Assembly (NCBI RefSeq): GCF_008016455.1 | Contig: NZ_SAXU01000001.1 | Coordinates: 372,001-436,000, forward strand | DNA from: Brachyspira aalborgi | GTDB lineage: Bacteria; Spirochaetota; Brachyspiria; Brachyspirales; Brachyspiraceae | Length of the DNA: 64,000 bases | Reading direction: 5' to 3' | Shown here: positions 45,491 through 54,807 of the stretch, in pieces | How positions within the stretch are numbered: the stretch's first letter is position 1 | How the letters are laid out: each line of letters starts with the position of its first letter | Translations under genes and position numbers: made by a program | Notes under the pieces: generated by a model | Told to the model about the DNA's origin: nothing | Databases searched by the model: none | What the model saw: the letters and a program-made list of their open reading frames with translations, nothing else

Positions 45491-45676
45491 TCAAATTAAA
45501 AATAAAATTTTTCAAAAATAAAAAATTTATTTTATATATAATATATATTATAATAAAAAAGGAAAATTAATATTAATGACTAAATAAAAGTAGGGTAGCG
45601 GTAAACTTAATAAAATTGTTTATAATTATATATAATTAAATTATAAAATATAAATTAAAATAAAAAGGAGATTTTT

Positions 45677-46096
45677 ATGGCAGAATTAAAAATATATTGC
45701 GTAAATAGAAATGTTACAAAACCGTTAGAGGTTATTACCATTAAAAGCAAACACATGGATAATATTTATAAAGGACTTAACACTTTACAGCATAGTAGAG
45801 AGTTGATAAAAGTATCGAGAGATAATTATAAATTGCTTTTTATAGCTCCTTATCCTTACGCTCATTTACTTTCGGCTAATATAATTTTTGACGATGATTA
45901 TAGCCGTTATAGTAAAAAAGAAGAAAATAAAATAAAATTAGAAATCCATACTTTTGCAGGCACTGATTATTGGGAAGAAGCGGTATTTAAAAATTGCCAA
46001 ATGAAAATAGAATATGTGGATATAGAAAATGCAGATTTGCCTAAAGAATATACGGAACATTTACGCATACATAAAAAACATTTGAAAGGAGAATAA
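45677..46096 (+). CDS. Hypothetical protein in operon with mcrB
   Basis: No family recognised. A 139-residue soluble protein, apparently alpha/beta, with strands such as KIYCVNRN, YKLLFIAPYP and IKLEIHTFAGTDYW. It has an excellent ribosome site (AAGGAG). It ends 2 nt before mcrB, whose own ribosome site (AAAGGAG) lies in its last codons, so the two are translated together. This tight linkage suggests an accessory part of the McrBC system. Confidence 0.7.
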   Translation: MAELKIYCVNRNVTKPLEVITIKSKHMDNIYKGLNTLQHSRELIKVSRDNYKLLFIAPYPYAHLLSANIIFDDDYSRYSKKEENKIKLEIHTFAGTDYWEEAVFKNCQMKIEYVDIENADLPKEYTEHLRIHKKHLKGE

Positions 46097-46098
46097 AA

Positions 46099-47637
46099 AT
46101 GAATTTTGAATGGACTAACTTTTACATGGAATTTGCTAACGAATTATTAAAGTATAAAGATAATCGTAAAGAACTAATTGATAAAATGAAATTAATCAAA
46201 GATATTAATATTTCAAAAATAACAATGGGAGACGATATAGCCCCTTTTAGTATCTTTGCATTATTTAATTATCAAGGAATTGCACACCATAAAAAAATAA
46301 ATATACTTAAAAGTATAAAAAACGAATTCAAAATTGAAGTCGAAACGCCGAAAAATTTTGATGGTATTCCAGCAATGAATATATATAAATTACGCTTTTT
46401 TGATACTCAAGGGCAACAAGCAAAAATAGATATTGAGAATTTATGGAATATTTTTGAAGCCTCTATTAATTACGCTGATAATAATACCAATGAAAATAGA
46501 GAGGCATTTATTAAATATTACAATTTGGCAAAAGATATAAAAGGCGTTAATTGGAGTTTAACAATGGGACTTTTTTGGATACGCCCATTTAAGTATGTAA
46601 ATTTAGATAAAACAAATAGAGAATATATAAAATTTAAACTGCCAAATCATAGTCAAAATATAAAACAACTTCCTAACGGTAAAGAATATATTAATTTATG
46701 CGATAATTTGCTTGAAGATATAAAAAATATTAATATTAAAGATTTCCCAGAATTATCTTATAAAGCTTGGCAATTTTCAAAATATGATAAAAATAAATTC
46801 TTACAAGAAGTTTATATGACCGATAAAGAATACGATAAACTTAAAAATTTAATACTTGATAAGAAAAATATTATATTGCAAGGTTCGGCGGGAGTAGGTA
46901 AGTCTTACGCTGCAAAAAGATTGGCATATTCTATAATCGGAGAAAAAGATAACGAAAGAGTAAAAATGATACAATTTCATCAAAGTTATTCTTATGAAGA
47001 TTTTATTATGGGTTATCGTCCAAATGAAAACGGTTTTGAATTGAAAGAAGGAGTTTTTTATAAATTCTGCGAAGATGCAAGAAATGACGAAGGAAACGAT
47101 TATTTTTTAATCATAGACGAAATAAACAGAGGAAATATAAGCAAAATTTTTGGCGAATTATTTATGTTAATCGAAAACGATAAAAGAGGCGAGGAATACG
47201 CTTTAGAATTGGTTTATAAAGACGATGAAAAATTTTTTGTCCCAGAAAATCTTTATATAATAGGTTTAATGAATACCGCAGATAGAAGTTTGGCAATGTT
47301 GGATTATGCTTTGAGAAGAAGATTTATATTTATAGATATAGAGCCAGCTTTTAATAAACCTCAATTTAGAAAAGATTTGGAAAGTAAAAATATTGATAAA
47401 GATTTAATAAATAAAATAATCGAAAAATTTACAAAATTAAACGAAACAATTAAAAACGATAAAACATTAGGCAAAGGTTATACTATCGGACATAGTTATT
47501 TTTGTAATAGAAAAAATTTGAGTAAAGAAGATTACGAAGATATTATAAATTATGAAATAGCGCCGACTTTAAGGGAATATTGGTTTGATAACGAAGATAA
47601 AGCTGAAAAAGAAATAAAAGAATTATTAAATATTTGA
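46099..47637 (+). CDS. mcrB: McrB-family AAA+ GTPase/ATPase of a type IV restriction system
   Basis: The motor subunit that translocates DNA and activates the McrC nuclease. The C-terminal AAA+ domain has Walker A GSAGVGKS (near residue 262), FHQSYSYEDFIMGYRP, Walker B YFLIIDEINRGNISKIFGEL and the McrB signature LMNTADRSLAMLDYALRRRF. The N-terminal ~230 residues are the recognition part. They show no resemblance I can see to the E. coli 5-methylcytosine domain but contain FDGIPAMNIYKLRFF and NWSLTMGLFWIRP, so the modified base or other signal is unknown. Four-gene order with two small ORFs and mcrC. Confidence 0.92.
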   Translation: MNFEWTNFYMEFANELLKYKDNRKELIDKMKLIKDINISKITMGDDIAPFSIFALFNYQGIAHHKKINILKSIKNEFKIEVETPKNFDGIPAMNIYKLRFFDTQGQQAKIDIENLWNIFEASINYADNNTNENREAFIKYYNLAKDIKGVNWSLTMGLFWIRPFKYVNLDKTNREYIKFKLPNHSQNIKQLPNGKEYINLCDNLLEDIKNINIKDFPELSYKAWQFSKYDKNKFLQEVYMTDKEYDKLKNLILDKKNIILQGSAGVGKSYAAKRLAYSIIGEKDNERVKMIQFHQSYSYEDFIMGYRPNENGFELKEGVFYKFCEDARNDEGNDYFLIIDEINRGNISKIFGELFMLIENDKRGEEYALELVYKDDEKFFVPENLYIIGLMNTADRSLAMLDYALRRRFIFIDIEPAFNKPQFRKDLESKNIDKDLINKIIEKFTKLNETIKNDKTLGKGYTIGHSYFCNRKNLSKEDYEDIINYEIAPTLREYWFDNEDKAEKEIKELLNI

Positions 47638-47639
47638 TT

Positions 47640-48701
47640 ATGAATAATATACCTATAAAAAATATTTATTATATGCTCTGTTATGCTTGGAATATAATTG
47701 ACGAAATTAACGATATAGAATTTGGAGATGAAAAATTTGAAAATATTTATAATTTAATGGCTAAAATATTAGATTATTTTTTAAATAAACTTATAAAAAG
47801 AGGTTTCTATAAAAATTATATTCTAATTGAAGAAGATTTATCAATGCTTAAAGGAAAAATTGATTTTTCAAAGTCAATAAAAACTAATGTTATAAATCAA
47901 AAAAGATTAATATGTCAATATGATATTCTTTCTACAAATATTTTGTTCAATCAAATAATAAAATCTACGCTAAATAAACTTATAAATTATAAAAATATAG
48001 ACGAAGAATTGAAAAATAAATTAATAATTTTAAATAGATATTTCATAAAAATAAAAGATATAAAAATTAATAATAATAATTTCAAATCGCTAAAATATCA
48101 TAGAAATAATATACACTATAAATTTATAATTAATATATGCAAATTAGTTTATAATAATTTGATTTTAGATAAAAATTACAATGAAAATAGCGGACGATTT
48201 TATATAGATAAAAATGAAAATAAAACCATGCATAGAATATATGAAAAATTTGTTTTGAATTATTATAAAATCAATTATCAAAATTTTACGGTTAAATCTA
48301 AACCGATAAAATGGCAAATTAAAAATGATAATTTTAATTTTATACCAAATATGAAAACCGATATTACAATTTATAATAAAGAAAAATGCTTAATAATTGA
48401 CACTAAATATTATAAAGAAATTTTGAAAGAACATAAAGGCAAAAAAATGATAAGACCATCGCATATTTACCAAATATACGCTTATATGAATAATATAAAA
48501 TTTAAAGGAAATATAAAAGGAATTTTGCTATATGCGGGAACAAATGAAATAATTAATAAAAATTATCAAAAAGAAAAATTTGATTATAAAATCCAAGATA
48601 AATATTTTTCCGTTAGAATTTTAGATTTAAATAAAAAATGGGAAAATATTAAAAAACAATTAAACGAAATAGTGGAAGAGCATTTTAATATTGTTAAATA
48701 A
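47640..48701 (+). CDS. mcrC: McrC-family endonuclease subunit
   Basis: The nuclease partner of McrB. An N-terminal domain (IPIKNIYYMLCYAWN, LSMLKGKIDFSKSI) is followed by a C-terminal PD-(D/E)XK core with PNMKTDI and CLIIDTKYYKE (Asp and D.K residues around 240-262) and HIYQIYAYMNNIKF, all typical of McrC/5-methylcytosine restriction McrBC. The frame permits a TTG at 47634, but the ATG at 47640 immediately precedes the conserved N-terminus and is chosen; it is 2 nt after the mcrB stop. Apparently intact at 353 residues. Confidence 0.9.
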   Translation: MNNIPIKNIYYMLCYAWNIIDEINDIEFGDEKFENIYNLMAKILDYFLNKLIKRGFYKNYILIEEDLSMLKGKIDFSKSIKTNVINQKRLICQYDILSTNILFNQIIKSTLNKLINYKNIDEELKNKLIILNRYFIKIKDIKINNNNFKSLKYHRNNIHYKFIINICKLVYNNLILDKNYNENSGRFYIDKNENKTMHRIYEKFVLNYYKINYQNFTVKSKPIKWQIKNDNFNFIPNMKTDITIYNKEKCLIIDTKYYKEILKEHKGKKMIRPSHIYQIYAYMNNIKFKGNIKGILLYAGTNEIINKNYQKEKFDYKIQDKYFSVRILDLNKKWENIKKQLNEIVEEHFNIVK

Positions 48702-48729
48702 TAATCAAAATCTATGTTCCGATAATGTA

Positions 48730-48767
48730 TATTATGTTAACTTGCATATATTTTATTATGTTAACTT
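48730..48767 (+). repeat. Direct repeat TATTATGTTAACTT (2 copies)
   Basis: The 14-mer occurs at 48730-48743 and 48754-48767, and as its reverse complement at 49458-49471 across the stop codon of the following lipoprotein gene, so the gene is flanked by inverted copies. Confidence 0.6.
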
Positions 48768-48924
48768 ATATATAAATTGTTAATAAATACAAAAAATATG
48801 ATAATTTAATATAAACTATTAATTTAATAATAAGCCTTGTATTCTTTATAATAATTGATTTTTTTAATATATATAATATAATAAATTTTTAATTAAAATA
48901 AAAAATAAAAATGGATTTTAAAAA

Positions 48925-49458
48925 ATGAAAATGAAAAAAATAATTTTAATTTTATCAATAATACTTGCAATAATATCTTGCGGTAAAGATGGCGGTTCAA
49001 TTTACGCTATGCATAAAAGATATAATAATTTTATTAACATTCTGCCTAACGATATAAAAAACGATTATTATGTTAACTCTGAAAAATACGGCGATTTGTA
49101 TAAAGAATGGATAAACGAATTTAATACTTGGACTACTAATACTATTAATAATGAAGATTTAGCAGTAAAAGAAATATCTTCAAGAATAACGCCCGATAAA
49201 ATCGAATACGCTTTAGAAACTTTAACCGCCAGAAATTACGAAAGAAATTTACCAACAGAACTTATGATTAAAGTTAAAATTCATACTGATAATTTAGCCT
49301 TAAATATAAAAGAGCTTGAAAAAGAAGAAGAATTTTCAAACTCTATGTTTTCTCTTAAAAAAGACGAAGCGATTGAACATTTTACTACTGAAGAGACAAT
49401 TTTTTATTATGTTTGGAATTATCTTATAACAATAGATAGACCTAGAAGATTTCAATAA
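48925..49458 (+). CDS. Hypothetical lipoprotein
   Basis: A 177-residue product with a lipoprotein signal (KKIILILSIILAIISC, Cys near residue 19). The mature part is helical and charged, with repeated acidic/aromatic residues; no family recognised. The ATG has no strong ribosome site, and a second Met two codons on is equally possible. It converges with the yggS gene (13-nt gap) and is flanked by inverted copies of a 14-bp repeat. Confidence 0.68.
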   Translation: MKMKKIILILSIILAIISCGKDGGSIYAMHKRYNNFINILPNDIKNDYYVNSEKYGDLYKEWINEFNTWTTNTINNEDLAVKEISSRITPDKIEYALETLTARNYERNLPTELMIKVKIHTDNLALNIKELEKEEEFSNSMFSLKKDEAIEHFTTEETIFYYVWNYLITIDRPRRFQ

Positions 49459-49471
49459 AGTTAACATAATA

Positions 49472-50176
49472 TTAAGAACTGCCTAATAAACCGCTCCCGA
49501 TTCTAATCATATTTGAGCCATGTTTAATAGCGAGTTCATAGTCGGAAGTCATACCCATAGAAAGTATTGAAATTTTATTTTTATCAAATTTTAAATTAAT
49601 ATCTTTAAATATTTTATTAAGTTTTTCAAATTCATTTTCAATTAAATTTTTCTCTTCGCTATTTGAAGCAATTCCCATAAGTCCTTTAATTTTTATATTT
49701 TTCATTTTTAAAATTTGTTCGTAAATATTTTTATAATCGGATAAATTAAATCCTCCTTTTTGATTTTCAAAGCTTATATTAAATTGCAATAATATATTTT
49801 GAATTTTATTATTTTTTTGAGCTTCTTTATTTATTAATTCTGCAATTTCAACAGAATCAACGCTTTGAATTAAATCGGCAAACTTTACGATATATTTTAT
49901 TTTATTGCTTTGAATTCGTCCAATGAAATGCCATTTTATATTAAGATTTTTATTAAATTTTTCAAGCTCCCCTACCCTATCTCTTAAACTTTGCGCCTTG
50001 CTTTCAGCTAAAGGCAAATCTAAATTAAGATTCAAAAATTCTTTTATATTTTTCAAAGACGCGTATTTGCTAACTGCAACAATTTCTATATTGTAATTTA
50101 TATTATACTTTTCTTTTATGCGATTGATATTATTTTTTATATTATTATATTTTTGAAATATTAAATCTCTATTCAT
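49472..50176 (-). CDS. yggS: PLP homeostasis protein YggS/PLPBP
   Basis: A fold-type III PLP-binding protein without known enzymatic activity that buffers pyridoxal phosphate and affects amino-acid metabolism. The PLP Lys is in VAVSKYASL (near residue 36). Other family motifs are ESKAQSLRDR, KWHFIGRIQSNKIK, SVDSVEIAE, ILLQFNIS.E..KGG, GLMGIAS and SILSMGMTSDYELAIKHGSNMIRIGSGL near the end. 234 residues is normal. Confidence 0.95.
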   Translation of the reverse strand: MNRDLIFQKYNNIKNNINRIKEKYNINYNIEIVAVSKYASLKNIKEFLNLNLDLPLAESKAQSLRDRVGELEKFNKNLNIKWHFIGRIQSNKIKYIVKFADLIQSVDSVEIAELINKEAQKNNKIQNILLQFNISFENQKGGFNLSDYKNIYEQILKMKNIKIKGLMGIASNSEEKNLIENEFEKLNKIFKDINLKFDKNKISILSMGMTSDYELAIKHGSNMIRIGSGLLGSS

Positions 50177-50323
50177 TTTAAATCCCGTTTAATTAGTATA
50201 ATTATTTTTTTAAATTTTTCAATATTGTAATTATTAATCAATATTATCGACTTGCAATAAAATAAAAAAAATATATATTTAAATTTAGTAATAAAATTAA
50301 GGCATAAATACGGAGATTTAATA

Positions 50324-50689
50324 ATGCCTATAGCCCCTTTAGATTTACAACAATTATACATGCAACAATCCCATATTGGTCGTATGGAGCATGTGAGAAT
50401 GGCGGCAAGAACTATAGCCATGCAATCGGAAGATAAAGATATTCATAGAGAATCTTTTATAAAGGATTCTACGGTTGTAAAATCGGAAAATGTTTCGGAA
50501 GATAATAAAATTAAAGAAAAAAAAGACGAACAGAGAGGCAAAAAAGGACAAGGTTATATTTCGTATAGAAAAAAAAATAGAAGAAATATTATTTTAGACG
50601 ACAATAACGATAATTCTATAATTGAATCTATAGAAATAAAAGAAATTGGAGAATCCGTGAAAGGTTCTAAAATAGATATTTTCGGTTAA
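50324..50689 (+). CDS. Conserved-looking hypothetical protein
   Basis: A 121-residue soluble protein. The first ~35 residues (PIAPLDLQQLYMQQSHIGRM) look like an ordered motif; the remainder is charged and low complexity (Lys, Glu, Asp, Asn) and probably disordered. GGAG precedes the ATG. The next gene starts 10 nt after its stop, so they form an operon. Family not recognised. Confidence 0.7.
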   Translation: MPIAPLDLQQLYMQQSHIGRMEHVRMAARTIAMQSEDKDIHRESFIKDSTVVKSENVSEDNKIKEKKDEQRGKKGQGYISYRKKNRRNIILDDNNDNSIIESIEIKEIGESVKGSKIDIFG

Positions 50690-50699
50690 ATAATTTTGT

Positions 50700-51347
50700 A
50701 TGCAAATTTTAATAAGCGTTATAATTAATATAATAATATTGGCGGTTGCTTTGCCGTTATTTTATATTTATATAGTTTCAAGAGCGAGAGAAAGACTTGA
50801 AAGAGAAACTACTTCAAAAGCGAGAGAAGAAATAGAAGCTTTGGTTAAAGAATTTAATAATATAGCTTTAAGCAGAATTTCAATACTTGAAGACGCTATA
50901 AACAGAGCGGACGAATTATTAAAAAAAATGAATATCGACAATCAAGATAATAATAATGAAGTGAAATCTAAAAATCATACAAATAATTTGAATATAAAAA
51001 TAGAAGATATTGAAAATAAAATAGGAAATAAAGAAAACGAAATTCAAATTATAGAAAATAAAAATGAAACTAAAAAAGAAAATATTAAAGAATTTACTAG
51101 CGGATTAAATAAAGATTTTAGAGAAGAATTAAAAAATAAACTTGATATTGCATTTAAAAAAAATATTTATAATAAAATTGATAAAACTGAAAATAAAAAC
51201 GATAATATTGAAAATCAAAAAACTATTAACGAAAATATTATTAAACTTTATAAAGAAGGTTTTTCAAAAGAAGAAATTTCAAAAAAACTTAATCTCTCTA
51301 TAACCGAAATCGATATAGTTATAGATATGGAAAATATAAAAAAATAA
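50700..51347 (+). CDS. Membrane-anchored coiled-coil protein with C-terminal helix-turn-helix
   Basis: A 215-residue protein: an N-terminal membrane helix (residues ~3-25), a charged coiled-coil with long Asn/Lys/Glu-rich stretches (residues ~30-170), and a C-terminal segment IIKLYKEGFSKEEISKKLNLSITEIDIVI that looks like a sigma-region-4/LuxR-style helix-turn-helix. Such a motif on a membrane anchor could bind DNA or may act only in protein contacts. It is 10 nt downstream of the preceding ORF. Family not recognised. Confidence 0.7.
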   Translation: MQILISVIINIIILAVALPLFYIYIVSRARERLERETTSKAREEIEALVKEFNNIALSRISILEDAINRADELLKKMNIDNQDNNNEVKSKNHTNNLNIKIEDIENKIGNKENEIQIIENKNETKKENIKEFTSGLNKDFREELKNKLDIAFKKNIYNKIDKTENKNDNIENQKTINENIIKLYKEGFSKEEISKKLNLSITEIDIVIDMENIKK

Positions 51348-51429
51348 TGTATAATTTATATTTAATAATAAATAAAAATTTAAGTTAATTTAATTTTGCT
51401 ATAAATTGTAAAATTAAAAAGGAGAAACA

Positions 51430-51957
51430 ATGAGTAAATTTAGCAGAGTTTTATGGTTAATATTTGGAATAGCGCTTATAATATCTGGAATAATCGCAAT
51501 ATTTAATCCGCTTGAAACGGTTGTAATGTTGGCTTATATTATAGGTTTTCTAATGATATTTTCGGGCATAAGTTCTATATTCTATTTTGTAAGTTTAAGA
51601 CATTTAATAGGTTCGGGAATTATTTTACTTGACGGAATAGTTTCTACTATTTGCGGTATTATAATAATTTCTAATTTATTAATAAGCGCTGCGACTATAC
51701 CTTACTTTGTAGCAATATTTACAATAGTAAGAGGTGCGGTTTCAATAGCTTCCTCAATAGATTTAAAAAAGCAAGGATACGACAAATGGGGCTGGACATT
51801 ATTCAGCGGAATACTAACTATAATAGCAGGAATAATATTAACATTCAACCCATTACTTGGAACGCTTTATTTAAGCATAATTTTAGGAAGCGGCTTAATT
51901 CTATACGGAATAGTAACGATACAATTATGGTTTGGTTATAAAAGACTTTTCAAATAA
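51430..51957 (+). CDS. HdeD/DUF308 family membrane protein
   Basis: A 175-residue integral membrane protein with six short helices arranged as repeated pairs. The repeat (GIALIISGIIAIFNPLETV / FSGILTIIAGIILTFNPLLGT) is the DUF308 unit found in HdeD. HdeD is linked to acid resistance in E. coli; a role here is not established. AAGGAG precedes the ATG, and a strong terminator follows. Confidence 0.85.
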   Translation: MSKFSRVLWLIFGIALIISGIIAIFNPLETVVMLAYIIGFLMIFSGISSIFYFVSLRHLIGSGIILLDGIVSTICGIIIISNLLISAATIPYFVAIFTIVRGAVSIASSIDLKKQGYDKWGWTLFSGILTIIAGIILTFNPLLGTLYLSIILGSGLILYGIVTIQLWFGYKRLFK

Positions 51958-51980
51958 TGATAATTGAGTTATTAAAATGT

Positions 51981-52027
51981 AAGAGGCTTTAAATATTAAT
52001 TATTAATTTATTTAAAGTCTCTTTTTT
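51981..52027 (+). terminator. Intrinsic terminator after the DUF308 gene
   Basis: Arms AAGAGGCTTTAAAT and ATTTAAAGTCTCTT pair over 14 bp (one G-U), followed by a run of T. Confidence 0.85.
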
Positions 52028-52050
52028 ATTATAATTAAAATAATCATAAA

Positions 52051-52563
52051 TTAATTACCAAATAACTTAAATCTATTTTTAGGGCTGAATATCAAAATAA
52101 CCTGCCCTATTATATCGCTTTCGTTTATAAGTCCAAAACTTCTACTATCCTCGCTTACAAAAACATTATCTCCCAAAACAAAATATTGCTTATGTCCGAT
52201 AGTATAACTTATATTATCTTTTTCTTCAAAATTATAATATTCGTATTTTAAAAGATTATTATTTAAATATATCTCTCCGTTTATAATTTCAATTCTGTCT
52301 CCTTCTTTTCCTATAACTCTTTTTACCAAATTATTTTCTCCCATTCTAAAAACTATTATATCGAAATTTTTTATTCTGTTTAATATAAAACTTTTTTTAA
52401 TTAAAAGTATTTCGTCTCCTTCGTCTAAAGTGGGCGACATAGATTTATTTGTTACGATATAAGTGTCGAAAAAAAATATTCTTATAAAACCCGCAATAAA
52501 TATAGCAAGCAAAGACGCCGATATTATTTCTAAAATATGTTTAATATGTTTTTTGTTTATCAT
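52051..52563 (-). CDS. lepB: Signal peptidase I
   Basis: Cleaves signal peptides on the outer side of the inner membrane. One N-terminal membrane helix (residues ~8-30) precedes the catalytic Ser in NKSMSPTLDEGD (near residue 41). The general-base Lys is in VKRVIGKEGD (near residue 80). The box VLGDNVFVSEDSRSFGLI follows. 170 residues is the compact type. It lies 12 nt downstream of recG on the same strand, so they are co-transcribed. Confidence 0.94.
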   Translation of the reverse strand: MINKKHIKHILEIISASLLAIFIAGFIRIFFFDTYIVTNKSMSPTLDEGDEILLIKKSFILNRIKNFDIIVFRMGENNLVKRVIGKEGDRIEIINGEIYLNNNLLKYEYYNFEEKDNISYTIGHKQYFVLGDNVFVSEDSRSFGLINESDIIGQVILIFSPKNRFKLFGN

Positions 52564-52575
52564 AAATTATTTTAA

Positions 52576-54678
52576 TTAATCTTCTTTCATTATAGATTTT
52601 TTTAAATAATTGGATTTAAAAATAAAAATTTCATTATCTCTTAAAAACTGTTCTTTTTCTTTTTCCGATTTTAATAAAGCTCTCATTTCGTCTTTTGCCT
52701 TTCGCATAATCTCTCCGTCTTTAACTATATTTCCAATTTTGAAATCAGGAATTCCGCTTTGTCTATCTCCTAAAAATTCTCCCGAGCCTCTCAATTCTAA
52801 ATCTTTTTCGGATATTTTAAATCCGTCAGTAGTTTCGCAAATAATATTTATTCTTTCTTTTATAGTGTCGTTAAGCTCGCAATGAATAATTAAATAACAG
52901 TATCCTAATTTATCTCCTCGCCCTACTCTACCCCTTAATTGATGAAGTTGAGAAAGTCCAAATCTCTCCGCTCCTTCTATAAGAATAACTGTGGCGTTTG
53001 GATTATCTATTCCGACTTCAATAACCGTAGTCGAAAATAAAATTTTAATCTCTCCATTATTAAATCTATTCATTATATATTCTTTTTCTGCATCTTTCAT
53101 TTTTCCATGTATAATTTCAATTTCTATATCTTGAAAATAATCTTTTTTAGCTCTTTCAAATTCGCTCGTTAAAGTTATAAAATTAAAATCCGCATTTTCT
53201 ATAAGAGGAAAAACTACATAACCTTGCTCTCCTTTTAATATTCTGCTTCTTAAAAATCTATAACAATGGTCTCTTTCGTATAATTCTTTATATTTAGTCA
53301 AAACTCCTTTTCTTCCAACGGGCATACTTTTTATAGTCGATAAATCTAACTCTCCGAATAAAGTTAAAGCCAAAGATTGAGGAATCGGTGTCGCCGTCAT
53401 AAGCAAATAATCTACATTTTTGCCTTTAGATAAAAGTTTATTTCTTTGAGCTACGCCAAATCTTTGTTGTTCGTCAACTATCGCATAAGAAAGATTTTTA
53501 AATATAACCTCGTCATAAAGTATAGAATGAGTGCCGACTAAAATATCGCATTTTCCTTCTCTTAATCTTTTAAGCAAATAATTTCTTTCGCTCTTGCTAA
53601 CCGAAGAAGTTAATATATCGACTTTTATAATATCTTCAAGTCCAGATTTTTTTATAATTTTTTTAAACGAATAAAAATGCTGCAATGCAAGAATTTCCGT
53701 AGGCGCTAAAAATGCAGTTTGAAATCCCGATTCGCATGGAATTAAAGCCGTTAAAAAAGCAACTATAGTTTTTCCAGCTCCTACATCTCCTTGCAATAAT
53801 CTAAACATCTGCTTTTCTGAAAATAAATCTTTTTTTATTTCGTCTATCGTAGTATTTTGGTCTTGAGTAAGTTCAAAACCTAAATTAGATTTAACTTTAC
53901 CAAGCAAATCAAAAGAATTGTATCTTTTTTCTTTTATAAGTATATTCGGTCTTCTCTCGCTTAAATGAATATATTGAAATGTTAAAAACTCTTCAAATAC
54001 TAAACTTTCTCTCGCTTCGTCTAAAGCTTCAAAAGATATTGGAAAATGCATCTCCATAACTGAAGAAACAAAATTTTTAAGTCTGTATTTATTTTTTATA
54101 ATTGAAGGAATATCGTATTTCATATTTTTTTCAAAAGTTATAAGTTCGTTTACTATTAAATTTCTTAATTTTCTTTGAGAAAGTCCTTCCGTTAAAGGAT
54201 ATATCGGAATAATTTTTCCGTAAGATGTGGAATTTGAAGAAGGTTTTTCCATTTCAATCATTCTGCATTGAACTTTTTCTTTATTTCCTCTAAGAAATTT
54301 TCCCGTTATATATATTTTATCTCCTTTAGAAATATCTTTAGGAAGCGCTCCACTATAAATAGGCACTTCGCACATAGTCTCGCCATCGCTAACTATTAAT
54401 AAAGGTTTTTTTCTAAATCTATATACAAAAGCCGCAATATTAATTACTTCGGCTAAAATTACGCTATTATTTCCTTTATTTTTAAAAGCTTCGGATATGC
54501 TTAATATTTTTCTTCTGTCTTCGTAAGTTCTTGGAAAAAAAGTTATTAAATCGTAAACTGTAAATATATTTTTTTTAGCGAGTATATTTGCATATCTTGA
54601 GCCTACGCCTTTGCAATATTTAATACTCTTTTCAAAAATATCTTTGCTATAATCGTTATAATTATTGTTTTTTAACAA
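52576..54678 (-). CDS. recG: ATP-dependent DNA helicase RecG
   Basis: Remodels stalled replication forks and Holliday junctions. The N-terminal wedge/OB region is residues ~60-170 (GDKIYITGKFLRG). SF2 helicase motifs follow: GDVGAGKTIVA (Walker A, near residue 295), DEQQRFGV in place of DEEH, LLMTATPIPQSLALTLFGELDLS, FSTTVIEVGIDNPNATVILIE and QLHQLRGRVGRGD. The TRG-type motif lies towards the C-terminus (SGEFLGDRQSG). At 700 residues it is complete. Confidence 0.95.
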   Translation of the reverse strand: MLKNNNYNDYSKDIFEKSIKYCKGVGSRYANILAKKNIFTVYDLITFFPRTYEDRRKILSISEAFKNKGNNSVILAEVINIAAFVYRFRKKPLLIVSDGETMCEVPIYSGALPKDISKGDKIYITGKFLRGNKEKVQCRMIEMEKPSSNSTSYGKIIPIYPLTEGLSQRKLRNLIVNELITFEKNMKYDIPSIIKNKYRLKNFVSSVMEMHFPISFEALDEARESLVFEEFLTFQYIHLSERRPNILIKEKRYNSFDLLGKVKSNLGFELTQDQNTTIDEIKKDLFSEKQMFRLLQGDVGAGKTIVAFLTALIPCESGFQTAFLAPTEILALQHFYSFKKIIKKSGLEDIIKVDILTSSVSKSERNYLLKRLREGKCDILVGTHSILYDEVIFKNLSYAIVDEQQRFGVAQRNKLLSKGKNVDYLLMTATPIPQSLALTLFGELDLSTIKSMPVGRKGVLTKYKELYERDHCYRFLRSRILKGEQGYVVFPLIENADFNFITLTSEFERAKKDYFQDIEIEIIHGKMKDAEKEYIMNRFNNGEIKILFSTTVIEVGIDNPNATVILIEGAERFGLSQLHQLRGRVGRGDKLGYCYLIIHCELNDTIKERINIICETTDGFKISEKDLELRGSGEFLGDRQSGIPDFKIGNIVKDGEIMRKAKDEMRALLKSEKEKEQFLRDNEIFIFKSNYLKKSIMKED

Positions 54679-54807
54679 ATCAAACTTCCTATAAAATAAT
54701 TTTAATTAAAACATTATAGCATAATAAAAAAAATTATAAATATACTATTGAATAAATATATAAATATGTTATTATTATAGAATAGCATTTTATTTAAGGA
54801 GAAAAAA

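Noticed and set aside
37955-48701. Prophage or integrative element covering the vapBC to McrBC region
   Set aside because: No integrase, phage structural genes, att-like direct repeats at a tRNA, or insertion sequence are seen. The only tRNA in the window (56754) is well outside the region.
50173-50421. Minus-strand ORF upstream of yggS
   Set aside because: It overlaps the better-supported 121-residue gene on the other strand and its sequence has no coding character (Ile/Cys/Phe-rich shadow).
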